From Phaeosaccion multiseriatum (lineage: Eukaryota; Ochrophyta, other classes): a stretch of DNA of 64,000 nucleotides. Shown here piece after piece: positions 11,555 through 23,562 of the stretch. The notes beneath the pieces were generated by a model that was given only the letters and a program-made list of their open reading frames with translations, made no database searches and was not told where the DNA came from. Both the position numbers and the translations under genes were made by a program. How positions within the stretch are numbered: position 1 is the first letter of the stretch; every line of letters starts with the position of its first letter. The DNA lies in contig OZ218953.1 of assembly GCA_965112735.1 (NCBI GenBank), positions 372,001 through 436,000 of the forward strand, in the 5' to 3' direction.

Positions 11555-14500
11555 ATGGAGGGCTTGGCTTTGCAGCTGGCCGCGAAGGAGACCAAGCGAC
11601 GCCTCGCAGCCCTTGACGAATGCATTCCCATCCTCGCAACAGCGGCTGCAGCACCAGGAGAAGGAGACGGACAGGAGGGGTCGATCAGTCGACTGGCGGC
11701 GTCATGGCATGCTCTAGTCCAGCCTCTCTTGTCCTGCCTGAAAGACAACAACTTCAAGGTGTGCAAACACGCCTTGGACTGCTTCGGCCATCTACTGAGG
11801 GCAGGAGGGGGCATTGGGGAGGATCTCCGAACGCACTACCTCACTGCGCTTGTACCAGCAGTAGTGGAGTCATTGGGAAATACAAAGGTGCGTTGCAAAG
11901 GCTGACGTGCCTGGGCATGGGGTCAGGGAGACAATGAGGCGTCGTTGCAAGCACCAGTACTTGGCCTGTTTGGAAGAAGTCCTTCGCCAAGCTGGCTGGT
12001 CTTTTCAGTCCGGCCTTTGGACAAACTCGCAAAGCTTAGAGGCGTATCGGGGAGGGAGTCTGAGCGCCGATGCCAGAGATTCGCTTTTTCTGTGCCATTG
12101 TTTGTGTGACTGTGTGCTAGATGCGATTACATGGCCGACCAGCAGACCTACAGTTGGAGCAAAGTGGCGCAGGAAGCCTTGCTATGGATGCTCTGCTTCC
12201 GAACATCATCTGCCCCTCTGCTCTTTCGCTCAACCAGCTTGCCCCCCCCCCCCCCCCTTCATTTTTGGCCCTGACATTTTTCTGTTTCGTCCCTAACGGG
12301 AGAACAGGTCCCCACTCGCGAGGCTGCCGAGTCCGTTCTGTTGGAGATTGGCATCTGTCCACAGGTGCGTGCGTGCTCGCCCCAGTACATGTCTCGTGGA
12401 TGGCTGGGAGTTTTCTCCTCTTTGGTCCTCCTCGGACGTGACTGACTCCCCCCGTCCACCCTTTGTTCCCCTCGTGCCCTTGCACCTTAAGGTACTTGAC
12501 GCCATCGCAGCCACGGCCATGCACAAGAGCAAGCTGCTGCGCAAGGGCTTGGTGAGCGTGCTGGGGGGGCTGCTGCTTGCCCTCGCCGCTGACGGACACG
12601 ATATTCTCCTCCTACAGCCTGCCCAGGGCAAGAGTACCGCTGGCGGTAGGGGCGGCGGGCGGCGGGGGAGCCAAAATGGTGGAAGCAGCGGCAGCAGTAG
12701 CAGCAGCAGCAACAACAACAACAATAGTAGTACCGGTAGTAGCGGTGGGATATGGCTGGCCTCGTATCTCGCTGTTGGTTTGGGAGACTCTACTCCCGAG
12801 GTGAGAGAGGCGGCGACGGAGGCAGGGACCAGAGCATTGTGGGCACTACGGGCTGAGGAGGGGCAGCAAGCGAGACTCCTGGAGCAGATAGAGATGGCAG
12901 GCGTGCGACCGATCAAGATTGCAGAGCTACGGGAGGCGGCAGCGTCAGCGGCAGTTGCGGGCTCCGATGAGCCTTCCTTTGCTCGTCCCTGCCCCCCCCC
13001 CTCCGGCGGTGGTGTCACGGGGGGCAGGCGGGTGGATGAGTGCAAAGCAGCACCGACTCAAACCCCCTCGGGCCAGCAGCGGCGGCAACAACGGCCTCAA
13101 ACCACACTTCGCGACGCTGGCAGCAGCACCACAAGTAGCAGACACAACGCCGGCGGCGGGGGGGGAGGAGAGAGCTCAAGCACAGACTTGAACAGCACGG
13201 GCGGCTCTCTGAGCAACGACTCGCTCGGCAATCAGCCCTTCGCAGCCCTGTCTGCCGTCCCGCCCGTGTGTGTGCGCTCGGAGAGGGAGCTCCACAGGGA
13301 GGCAGAGCTCATCAAGGAAGGGCTCGAGCACCCCTCCGATTGGCAGAAGGTATGTGTGTGTGTGCGTGTGCACTTCTACGTGCGTCGAATGGAATGGAAA
13401 GGAGATCCACTTCCTCCCCTTGGCATCTCCTTGCCAGCGGGTGGGTACCTGCCCCCCTTTAATGCTCTCTCCTCTTTCCTCCGTCCTCCTCCCCTCCCCC
13501 CATCCCCCCATCTCCCTTGCAGTGGGTTCGATCTCTGCACCGCCTCGCCGGTGTGTCCCTCGGAGTGGAGGGCTCAGACTCGCTGGTGGCCTCTCTTGTG
13601 TCCATAGTCCGCACCAAGCTGCACGAGTTGGTGCTCCGGCGCTGCTGTGATCTGCGGAGTGCCGTGACCAGAGAGGCCTGCCACTGTATGTGTGTCATGA
13701 GCAACGCAGTGAAGGACGCCATGGCGCCGCTGGCAGAGGTGTGTGTGTGTGCATATGTGGGGGGGGGGGGAACACCGAGGGCAGGGGGCTGGAGTGGGGT
13801 ATAGAGAGGAGTCGCGGGCCGAAGGGACGCTGGCGAACGAGCAGGGCTGGCAATCCCTTTTCCCAGCTCCAGCCACCGAATTCCTCTGTCCCTCAATGCC
13901 AGTTGACTTCGCCCTCCCACTGACGCTTTTGCGCTTTTGTGCCCCTAATCTCTCCCCTCCCTTCCCCTCCCCCCCCCTGCCCTGCTCTGCCCTGCCCCGC
14001 AGCTGTGGTTCGAGGGCCTGCTGCGGAACACCTCCAACGCCAAAGAGATCATTGCCAACAGCGGTGACGCTCTCATCCGCTGCATGCTGAGCTGCTCTGT
14101 GCAGGGCTTCCCCAAGCTCGTCAGGCGTATCCTCAGGGCCGGGGGCAAGGGCGCATCGCCCATCATCCGCCTCAGGTGCGTGTGTGCGTGCGTGTGTGTG
14201 TGTGTGTGTGTGTGCGCGTGTGCGTGTGTGTGCGTGTGTGTGCGTGTGTGTGCGGGATAGTATGAGTGTCCAACGGCGCTGCTTGCTCCGCGAGCTGCTG
14301 ATGGAAACAAGGGGGCTGCCTGTCTGTTTGCCTGCCCGCCAGTCTTGAGCCCAGGCTCTTTCGTTGCTTTCCCCTCGTACGCAAAAAAGCGTAACTGTTC
14401 TCACCCCCTCCTTCCCCTGGCCCTGTTGGCCCTCCCTATCATATCTCCCTCCCCCCCCCCTCCTCCTCCTCCTCCTCCTCCTTCTTCTTCTTCTTCTTCT

Positions 14501-15542
14501 TCTTCTTCTTCTTCTTCTTCTTCTTCTTCTGCTTCTGCTTCTGCTTCTGCTTCTGCTTGTTCTTCTTTAGATGCATGACCTACCTCCGTCTGGCACTGAC
14601 CCGCTGGAGCCTTGCATCCTTCGAGCGGGAGCAGGGGGAGGTGGCGGCCTATCTGGAGAAGAACATTGTGGACGCTGATGCGAGTGTGAGAGCAGAGGCC
14701 AGGAAGACCTTTTGGATCTTCTCGAGGCGCTGCCCTGACCTTGGGGACGGGGTGTTGAATAGACTCGACCCGGCCTCGCAGCGCCACTGTTTGAAGGAGG
14801 AGAGGACTTTCGATGTGGAGGCGGAGTTTTTGGAGGTGGAGTTGGAGCGCATGGCAAGTGATGGGGGAGGGAGGAGGGAAGGGCGAGGGCGAGGACAAGG
14901 GCAAGGGCAAGGGTCAGACGAGACGGAAGGGGCACAGGAGGAGGCTGAGCAGGAGGAGGCCGTGGCGTTTGGGGTGGGGGGGGGGTTGCACAGCGCGCCG
15001 CAAAAGGGGGACAGGAGAGGGCAGAGGGGGATGGCAGTGGATGACGGCAGGGCGGCAGACGGCAGGGAGGATAACGACAGGGGGGTGGGAGGCAGAGGAG
15101 GAGGAGGAGTATGGGCGGGAGGAGGCGCGTCGTCGTCTGCTGCTGCGTATCACCACCACATGCACACAACGCACCACGCGGGGGCGACTGTGAGGGCGGA
15201 CAGAGGCGAGGCTCGACAGGCGCTCTCGTCGAGGACCATGCCTCTGCGCGTGCAGCTCCACCCGCAGGTGAGGGGTGCAGTGAGGCGTGAGGGAGGGAGG
15301 GAGGGAGGGAGGGGCCAGGTGGTGATCTGCCGCCCGCCGGCCAAGCGAAGGGGAGAAGCGGATGGCCTCAACCACGCACACACACAAACACACACCTAAT
15401 ACGTTCCTTCTCTTCCCGTCCCGTTCCACACACATATACATATATACATATATAATATATATATATATTATATATATATATTGTATATGTACACAGACAA
15501 TGCCCCACGTGTACGAGGGGGAAGAGCAGCAGCAGTCATATG

Positions 15543-15575
<33 letters not shown>

Positions 15576-18500
15576 GACACTTGGCAGCTGAGGACGATGT
15601 TGGAGGGGGCGGAGGAGCGCCTGAGGTGGGTGGGGGAGGACCGGCTCGGGCTCCTCTCTTCACACCTGGCAAGTATTTGTATCACCAACCGCTGCAGCCC
15701 GGAGGAGAGGGCCCTCCGACGGCGCAGCGAGTGCAAGTGCCCCATATACACGTCCACACGGGTGCGCAGCAAGCGGGGCAGACACTGGGGCCCATGCGAG
15801 TCCGGAGAGTCACCCAGAGGGGGGCGGCAGGGAGGGGGGTGCCGGACGAGGGTGGAGGAGAGGCGTTTCCCGGGGGGGAGGAGGGAGCGGGGGGCGGGCC
15901 CGTGGGGGGCTTGGCCGCGCTGAGGGTTTCGCGGCCTGCTGGCCCTTTGGTAGGGGAGGAGCAGCATCTGCAGCAGCAGCAGTTGGTGATACAACAGCAG
16001 CGCGCAGGTGTAGGTGTAAGTGTCAGCGCTGTCAATGGTAGGGGTGACCGACGCAAGGCGAGTGGAGCAGCGATGACAGACATTAGAGACAATAGAGGGG
16101 CCGTGAGGAGCGCTGAACAGCTTCTCAGCGAGCTCGGCGACATGCAGGGGGGGGGGGCGCACTGGGCCAACAGAGTGGACATCCTCGATGCCCTCGCTCG
16201 CCTGCTCACCGCCAATGGAGCCGAAGGAGGAGGAGGAGGAGGAGGAGGAGGAGGAGGAGGAGGAGGAGGAGGAGGCTCGTGGCTGGCCAGCGCCCCTCTC
16301 TTGGCCAAGAGGCTCTCTGCAGCGATCGCGGAGCACATCCTCAACAACCACTTCAAAGTCAGTGCGGCGGCCTTGAGCCTGCTTCTCGCCTTGCTCCACA
16401 CAAGCCCCGAGCTCCTTCTCCCGGACGCTGCCATCAGTCACAACCACCAGCAGCAGCATCAGGTCGCACCGCCCCACCACCAGCAGCAGCAGCAGTCGCA
16501 GCAGCTGGTCCTTCTCCCCTCGCTGCTCCTCCCTGTCTTCGCCTGCCTGGCCGACTCGGGGGCAAAGCAGTCCGTCAAAGCGGCCTCGGAGGCGGTGCTT
16601 GCGGCCTGCAGGGAAACGTACGCCCCACCCCTCCTCTGCGCAGCGCTGTCACCCCGGGTCATGGATGCTATGCCCAACGCTCGCGTCCGCGCAGGGCTGC
16701 TCGAGTTCCTCACGGCGATGGTGCCGGCCTCGGGCTCTTACTACGGCCAACCGGCCGCCCTAAAGGCTCTGGTGCCGCGTCTGATTGGGCTGCTCAACCC
16801 CCCCCAAAGAGGAGCAAGGCTGCCATCTGCGGCAGGGCCAAGTGCCGGCGGTGACGGCACTGATGCAGGTGAGGAGGGAGGGAGAGAGACGACAGAGAGG
16901 AGGGAGACAGGCTCATTCATCGAGGTTCTCCATACCCTGCCCCGCATCACTCTCACACGTCCTGCATCTCCGCTTGTACGTCCTTCGCTCGCTCGCCTGC
17001 TCTCTTACCGTTTCACGCCCTTCTTTGTATGGCATTCCTCTTTCCTCCTCTCCCCTCCTCTTCCCCCCTTCCTTCCCTTCCCTTCCCTCCCCACGCAGGC
17101 GTGCTCTCCTCCGCCTCATCCCACCTGCTGCGTGTGCTGTACCTCCTGGACCAAGGCGCCTTTATGGCAGTGGCCGAGGCTCTACACGGAGACGCTTCTC
17201 ACATTATGCGGCGATGGCTGGCCCACACCCTGCCTCATGCTCTACCTCATGCCCTGTCGAAAGGCACTCACTCCACCGGCGCCACCGCCACCGCTACAGA
17301 GGTAGGGATAGCAACGCATGGCGCAGCAGGGGCAGGGGCTGGGACTGGGCACTCCTCTGGTGCGAGGAGGAGCAGTGGAGCAGGAGGAGGGTGTCAGGAC
17401 GGAGGAGCAGGAGGAGGAGGGTGTCAGGACAAGGGCTCGGACGAGGGTGAGGACGACAGCTCCATGAGCCTCCGAATGCTCAAGGGCCTGGACTTTGCCT
17501 CCGCCAAGACCCATCAGAGGGTGGCGGCCCTGAGGACGCTGAGGGGGCTGGCGGAGACACGTGCCGGGGACTCTGCGTATTGGGCAAAGTACCTCGGGCA
17601 GATCATCATGCTCCTACTTGAGGGAGCGTCACATACGGCGGTGGCGGCTTCGTCTTTGCCTTCTTCTTCTCCTTCTCTTCCTCCTCCTCCTTCTTCTTCT
17701 TCTTCTTCTTCGTCTCCGTCCTCGTCCTCCTTTTCTTCTTACCCTTCTTGTGGTGCGATGGGCCCGGGGAAGGGGGAGCAAGACAAGGAGAACGCCGCCT
17801 GCAGCCTGGCCTTGGGTGTGGCGCATCGGACCAATGGCACTACCACCTCTTGTGGAGGGCAGGGGCAGGGCGAGGCAGCGGCTGGGGCTGGGGCTGTGGC
17901 CCTTGCCAAGGCTCAGAAGCTCCTCCTGCTGCGCTGCAAGTATCTGCAAGCTGTGCGCTGTCTGGCCCTTAGGCTGCCGTCCCAACTACGGCCCTACACA
18001 GAGGTGAGCAAGAGAAAGAGAGGGAGAGAGAGACAGAGGCCCACAGCCCTCGATTTGTCGTCTTTCGGCCTTACCTTACCTGAGATTAATTGCCTTAGGT
18101 TAGAAGAGAAGAGCGACGGACCTAGATGGCCGGCCCGCGATGAAGTAGCCCCGCCCGCCCTCACCAATCCAATCCTTCAACCCCTTTGCCTATCCGTCTC
18201 CTCCCTCTCTCCCCTCCCCTCAGGTGCTGACGTCTCGGCTTCTGGAGTGCGCCTCCTCTGGGGGTGAGTGTGTCCGTGTGGAGGTGGCGGCGGCTCTGGC
18301 ACAGCTCCTTCCCGTGTTCGAACCCGTCCGCTACCTGGCGTGCGTCATGCCCCAGCTGCTGCCCCGCCCCCCGGGGACCAGCACCCCCTCGGGAAGCAGC
18401 CCCACCGGGAGTCCCCCGGGGAGTAGTGGCGTGCGCTGTGAGGCGCTGCGTCTGTTCTGCGGGCTTGTTCCTCGCCTCACATCTCCACACTTGCTCAGGG

Positions 18501-19128
18501 AACTGCAGGAGGGGCCTCTGCTCGGAGGTGAGTGACTGCATGAGTGCGTGGGTGTGTGAGTGCGTAAGTGTGTGGGTGTAGATAAATACGACATCGTTGG
18601 GTTATGCCCGAGGCGGACTGACTCAGGCTGGTGCGCTGGCATGGGTAGGGCAGGGCAGCACACTCACTCCCTGGGACCTCCACCCCAGGGCCGTCCCAAG
18701 TGCGACACGTGGCAGTCGCCCCTCCCCTCATCTCTCCCTTTTTTGCCACGCACTGCCATCCCACCCCTCCTCTCCCCTCCTCTCTGCTCAGGGCTCCGTG
18801 TGGCACTGTCTGAGAGCGATCTGATGGAGCGTCAACTTGCCGTCGCCGCCTTGGTGGAGCTGTACCAGGTGCGTGTGTGCGTGTGTGCGCGTGCATGTGT
18901 GTTTGTGTGTATGTGTCACCACTGTCAGTCGGTCAGTCGCACCACCACATACCCTGCCTCACCCCCCCCCCCCCTCCCCACCCCCCGTAGGTACTGGGCC
19001 AGTCGCTCCTGCCTTTCCTGGAGGAGCTTCCCAAGCAGAGGAGGAAGCTCGTCACCATCTACATCAAGAAACGCAGCCAGAGCCAGGGCCAGACACGGCC
19101 CGGAGGGGGAGTCGCCTATCAGGAGTAG
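11555..19128 (+). CDS. CLASP: CLASP-type microtubule-associated protein, about 1709 aa
   Basis: Eleven exons join in frame: 11555-11887, 12308-12364, 12492-13349, 13523-13738, 14003-14175, 14571-15267, 15497-16868, 17099-18003, 18224-18527, 18792-18868 and 18991-19128. CLASPs bind microtubule plus ends and slow catastrophe through TOG arrays of HEAT repeats. Residues 1-240 form an N-terminal HEAT array. Residues about 400-690 match the CLASP_N TOG domain (DWQKWVRSLHRLAG, LVSIVRTKLHELVLRRCCDL, SVRAEARKTFWIFSRRCPD). The last 200 residues match the CLASP C-terminal helical domain (LGQSLLPFLEELPKQRRKL). Between them are long low-complexity linkers with poly-Gln, poly-Gly and QQQLVIQQQ. The 12120-12200 stretch inside intron 1 can be read as an exon but is not needed. 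Confidence 0.85.
14170..14256 (+). repeat. (GT)n microsatellite starting at a CLASP 5' splice site
   Basis: Exon 5 ends at 14175 and the intron opens GTGCGTGTGTGCGTG, running directly into alternating GT. The splice donor is the first unit of the repeat. Confidence 0.85.
14461..14560 (+). repeat. (CTT)n/(CCT)n polypyrimidine tract before a CLASP 3' splice site
   Basis: A run of CCT then CTT triplets ends ten bases upstream of the TTTAG that opens exon 6, so the microsatellite serves as the polypyrimidine tract. Confidence 0.85.
15971..16000 (+). repeat. Copy of the dispersed CAGCAGTTGGTGATACAG motif (CLASP exon 7)
   Basis: Encodes [10 protein letters not shown] in a linker. A related, reverse-oriented copy 300 bases earlier (about 15679-15694, TATCACCAACCGCTGCAG) is read as YHQPLQ in the same exon. 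Confidence 0.85.
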
Positions 19129-19767
19129 CCTAGCTTAGTTCGCGTGGCTTAAAGGGTAGCTTAGCTTTGCGTACAGTAACTTTGGCAGCTTGGCAAATTA
19201 TTGACAGCCTGTAACTGACTGCATTTTCTTCCCCAACTTTTTTATTAATTTTACTGATTACTAATTCTTATGTATTTGATCTCGCTACTGAGTACGCTTT
19301 GTGGCGAGTACTCTGTGTCCAGTGAAGGACACAACGAAGAAGTAGCCCCGCCGCTGACTGACTTGTCCTTGTCAATCAGACGAGACGATCAAGTCAAAGA
19401 ATTGTGTTCAGCTCAGCTTGGGGAAGGAGCGCCCTCACTGAAGCGAGCAGAGGGCAGAAGGCAGAGTTCAGGGGGCCTTCATCTGGCTTCATGGTGGGCC
19501 CTCCCGTCCCTCGCCCTTCTCTGCTACTGCTGCTACTGCTGTATCACCAACTGCTCCTGCTGCCGAGACTCAAGGTGGAGGAGGAGAGTCCCCTCTCACC
19601 CCCCCTCTCGGTGAGTGACAAGGCCAAGTGCATCCTCCCTCCTCCCCTCCAGCAGAGGGTAGGCAACAGGCTAGCGGGGCGTCACATATGGACACAGGGC
19701 ATATGGGAATGTGCATGCCCTCTGCCTATATGCTTGTTTGTCTGTTTGTCTATCTGTGATGCCGTCC
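19129..19767. other. Intergenic DNA between convergent CLASP and GAPDH genes
   Basis: AT-rich 3' flank near 19180-19270 (TTTTTTATTAATTTTACTG), then GC-rich sequence with no supported gene. A copy of the dispersed motif sits at 19538-19560 in reverse orientation, next to CTGCTACTG triplets. Confidence 0.55.
19538..19560 (-). repeat. Copy of the dispersed CAGCAGTTGGTGATACAG motif (intergenic)
   Basis: CTGTATCACCAACTGCTCCT lies outside any gene model, showing that the motif is not confined to coding DNA. Confidence 0.85.
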
Positions 19768-22221
19768 TCACTTTGGGGTTATCAAGTTGTTGGCGACCTT
19801 AGACACGAGCTCTGCCATTCGCTTGGAGTAGCCCCACTCGTTGTCGTACCTGACGACGCAGAAACCATCACACGCACGCACACGCACATACATACACCGA
19901 GGTCAGGCTCGTTGCTGTGCACGCAGTGAGGAACGGGGGCTGGATAGATAGATTAACAGAGAGGCCAGAGAGCTGAAACTGCGGGTAGTCACTATCGTAT
20001 TGTCGTACCAGATGTAGAGCTTGACCATGGTGCCGTCGATGACCATGGTGCAGAGAGAGTCCACGATACCTGCGCACGCCCATCGGTTGGGGGGGGGAGG
20101 AGGAGGAGGGGTTAAGACCTTCCGGACCTTCCGGGTATTGGGCAAGGCAGTGAGGCAGTGAGGACAGACTCAGAGGTGCGACGATCGCTTCCACGCATCC
20201 CGCCCTTTTATCTCTGGGCCCCTAAGCCCCCCCCCACTCTGGGTAAAGGAGGCATCCCAGCCCAGTGATGAACGAGTGAGAGTGGCGGTGACACCTCCCT
20301 TCCCTCGCTGTGAGAGTGGCAATGGACACTTCTTCCCTTCCCTCGCGCACTCACCGCTCCGCTCGTCGTTGGTGTAATCTCCAGACACAAGGGGCCTGGT
20401 CTCGTACCCCAGGATGCCCTTGAGGGGGCCCTCCTTGCTCGCTGCCTCCAGCAACCTATGGCCCAGGTGAGTTGGAGGGTGGGAGCGTGGGAGGCGGGAC
20501 GGGGAAAGGGAAAGCACCACAGAGGGAGTACAAGGGAGATTGGGAGATATATCAGCACGGCACTCCTTCCATCCCGTCTGACGCTCAGCACCTCATCAGG
20601 GCAATAAGTCAGCGAATTGTGGGAGATGGGCGCGACTCACCCGTTGACCTCCTCCTTGGTGGTGGGCCTGCCGACCTCGAACACAGCGTCAGTGATGGAC
20701 CCATTCATGAGCGGCACTCGAATCGCCATGCCTGAAAACCAGCATGCACACACAAGCAGAGACGTTAGGACGGCCTCACTACGAGCCGAAAGTGCGCACA
20801 GAGAGAAAAGAGAGGGAGAGGCATCAGTCAAACGCTGCACAGAGGTGTCAGGACAGACTGGATAGGACGGGTGTCAGGACTCACCGTTGAGCTTTCCCTT
20901 GAGCTCAGGGAATATGTTGGTGATGGCGGTGGCCGATCCCGTGGAGGTGGGAGCAAGGTTGGTCACTCCGGAGCGACACCTAAGGAGAGTAGTCGACGGA
21001 TGGCAGCGGATGGGGTAGTGGAAATAGAAAACAAGAGAGAGGTGCAAGGTCAGTGATCGACAGTGAGGGAGAGACGAGAGACGAGAGGCAGGTAGAGAGA
21101 GAAGCGCTGCTGTCCTGACACCAACGAGGCACCCACCTCCTGAGGTCCTTTTTCTTGGTCATGGGCATGTCAATGATGGGCTGCGTGCCCGTGGCGTTGT
21201 GTACAGTGGTCATGCAGCCGTGCGTGATGCCCAGCTGCTCGTGCACCACCTACTTTCCGTAATATGGAATATAGAGAAACGGCAGGAGAAAGGGTGTGAG
21301 GATAAACTGAATAGACAGTGTGTTCGAGTTAGTGGTGGACCACCTCATTGGTCGGGGCGCTGAATGAGAAACTAAATACATCGCCAATGAGCGTGTTAGC
21401 ACCGCACCACACACCTTGACCACCGGGGCCAGGCAGTTGGTGGTGCAGCTGGCGGCAGTGCAGATGAGGTGTTCGTCGGCCAGGAGGTTGTCGTTGACGC
21501 CCATGACCACGTTGAGTACGCCATCCTCCTTGACGGGGGCAGACACCACCACGCGCTCCACGCCCGCGGTCAGGTAGGGCTGCAGAGCCTCCTTGGAGAG
21601 GAACTTGCCCGTGCAGCAGCACACCACATCGCACTGGTGGGGAGGGGGGGGAGGGAGAGAGGAATTCGGTTGTTTACGAATGAGCAGATCTATCTTGGAG
21701 CAAGAGGGAGACACACACTACCGGAGCTCCCGAACCGTGAGAGAAACGACACCCCCCGTCCACCTCAACAAGCAGGGAAGCAAAGCGAAAGTGCCCGACG
21801 ACAGACGACCCAACCCACCTTCTCGCCCCATGCCACGTCCTCGAGCTGCTCGCTGCAGGAGAAAGTCACCCTTTTCCCGTCGATGACGAGGGCATCACCG
21901 TCGGCCTGCACGTCCTGGCCCTGCTGCCAGGTGCCGTGGATGGAGTCGAACTTGAGCAGGTAGGCGGCCGTCTCCGCTCCACCGACCAGCTCATTGATAT
22001 GCACAATCTCTGCAAGCAGGATAAATTGAACAGAAGGGAGTGAGAGGGGTGTGAGATGGTGCAGAGGGAGAAGAGAAGGGAGGCCGAGGCAGCATGGCTT
22101 TCATGGGACTGGGAGCGACGGCGTTCCAAAACCACTCACCGCAAGAGGGGTCTTGCCACAGCAGGCGAAAGAGGCATCTGCCGATCCTGCCAAACCCGTT
22201 GATAGCAACCTTGACAGTCAT
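19768..22221 (-). CDS. ArsJ-type glyceraldehyde-3-phosphate dehydrogenase, 344 aa
   Basis: Nine exons join in frame: 22221-22140, 22009-21819, 21633-21415, 21249-21137, 20979-20885, 20731-20641, 20455-20355, 20069-20009 and 19849-19768. GAPDH oxidises glyceraldehyde-3-phosphate with NAD; the ArsJ-linked class uses arsenate in place of phosphate to make 1-arseno-3-phosphoglycerate. Visible are the Rossmann start [33 protein letters not shown] (an INEL segment typical of the ArsJ-linked class), the nucleophile near residue 154 in [11 protein letters not shown], the [10 protein letters not shown] histidine region, [11 protein letters not shown], and WYDNEWGY. The start has no presequence, so the enzyme should be cytosolic. 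It is divergent from the arsJ gene, which fixes the functional reading. Eight introns show it is resident in the nucleus and not contamination. Confidence 0.92.
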
Positions 22222-22676
22222 GCCGTGCTTAAGCGGTGTCGGTGCTATGTTATATGCAAACACTGTGTATGGTGGTGCGTTTGCATCCTTGGCTTACGAG
22301 GCGAATGTTCCTTTGGCGGCAAAACCATCTCACTTGATTTTAGTATGGAAGGGCATGAAACCCCCCCGGGATAAAATATTTGTCCTACTGCCGAGAGAGG
22401 ACTGACATATAAATCTCAGCTCAGGCCCCTTCTCCTCCCTCCAGATAGCTGAAGAGCACAGGCTCTGGTCCTGCTCTTCCTGCTTTCCTACCGCTGCTGC
22501 TGCTGCTACTGCTGGCGGCGCACCTTCGCAGGGGAAGAATCCCCCCCGGCGAAAACACCTTCCACACAAACGGACAAGAATCTGGGGTGCGTTCCACAAC
22601 AGGCGGTGGAGGAGAGAAGCAAGCAAGCACTTTGAGCAGGGAGCAGCGCAAAGGAGAAGGGGGGCGACGAGATAGC
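22222..22676. promoter_or_regulatory. Shared spacer of the GAPDH/arsJ divergent pair (455 bases)
   Basis: The spacer contains both promoters and leaders. It has an AT-richer half near the dehydrogenase and CTG/GCA triplets near 22490-22515. I see no obvious operator; co-regulation by arsenate or phosphate status would be an inference from the layout. Confidence 0.55.
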
Positions 22677-23529
22677 ATGGGGCCGACGGTGGAGGAGGCC
22701 GTCCCTGCCCCTGCTGCTGCGGCTGTCCCTCCCGTCGCCATCAGCAAGGCCTCCACCTCCAAGCCTCCCGCCCCCATGCACAACCTCTACACCGCAGTCA
22801 TGGGCTACAATGTCTACACCATCACGGACGGCGCTCTTCGCCTCATCGTGCTGCTTCACGCGGATAGCCTGGGTTTCAAGTGAGTTGCGCGAGAAAGGCT
22901 TCCGTAGAAGGGAGGTTGAGGGGAAGCACCTAGTAACTGTAGGCCAGTCGATGCAGCCAAACTCCATCCGTTCAGACTTTGGAGCCTGTGTTTCGGTGGA
23001 GGCCCATGGAGACTTCCCCTGAAGCTAACTCAAAGTCCCCTTTCTATCCCTCCTCTCTCTCTCTCCGCCTGTTACCATTTCTCACTCTCCGCCGTGCTTT
23101 GCTGTGGGCAGCGCCATCGAGATCGCCTTCATGTTCTCCATGTACGAGATTGCGGGGATCTTTACAAACTTATTCGGAGGTAAGGATCCGTGGGGTGGGG
23201 ATGAGTGCAGCGCAGCTCATCCTCACCTCCCTCTCTCCCTCTGCTCTTGCACCCACCTCACCTTCTCCCCCCCCCCCTCCTCTCTACTGCTGCGCTCTCC
23301 TCAGGCGTGGTGGGGTCTATGAAGGGTCTGCGCTTCACCCTCATAGCCTCCTTGCTGCTGCAGATGGTGACTCTGGGGGGCCTCATGCTCACTGACACGG
23401 TGTTCGGCGATCTCGAAGATGCGCGAGGGCAGACGAGGCTCCAGGCCACGGTGTACATCACTGCGTGGCAGGCGCTGGCGGTAAGAACTGACGAAGTGTG
23501 AGATGTGGTTGAGAGTGTGGTTGCGTGCT

Positions 23530-23562
<33 letters not shown>

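Noticed and set aside
12121-12200. Extra CLASP exon in intron 1
   Set aside because: Frames are open and an AG precedes it, but exon 1 joins directly to exon 2 in phase 0 with a continuous HEAT helix (NTK then VPTREAAESVLLEIG); including it breaks the pattern.
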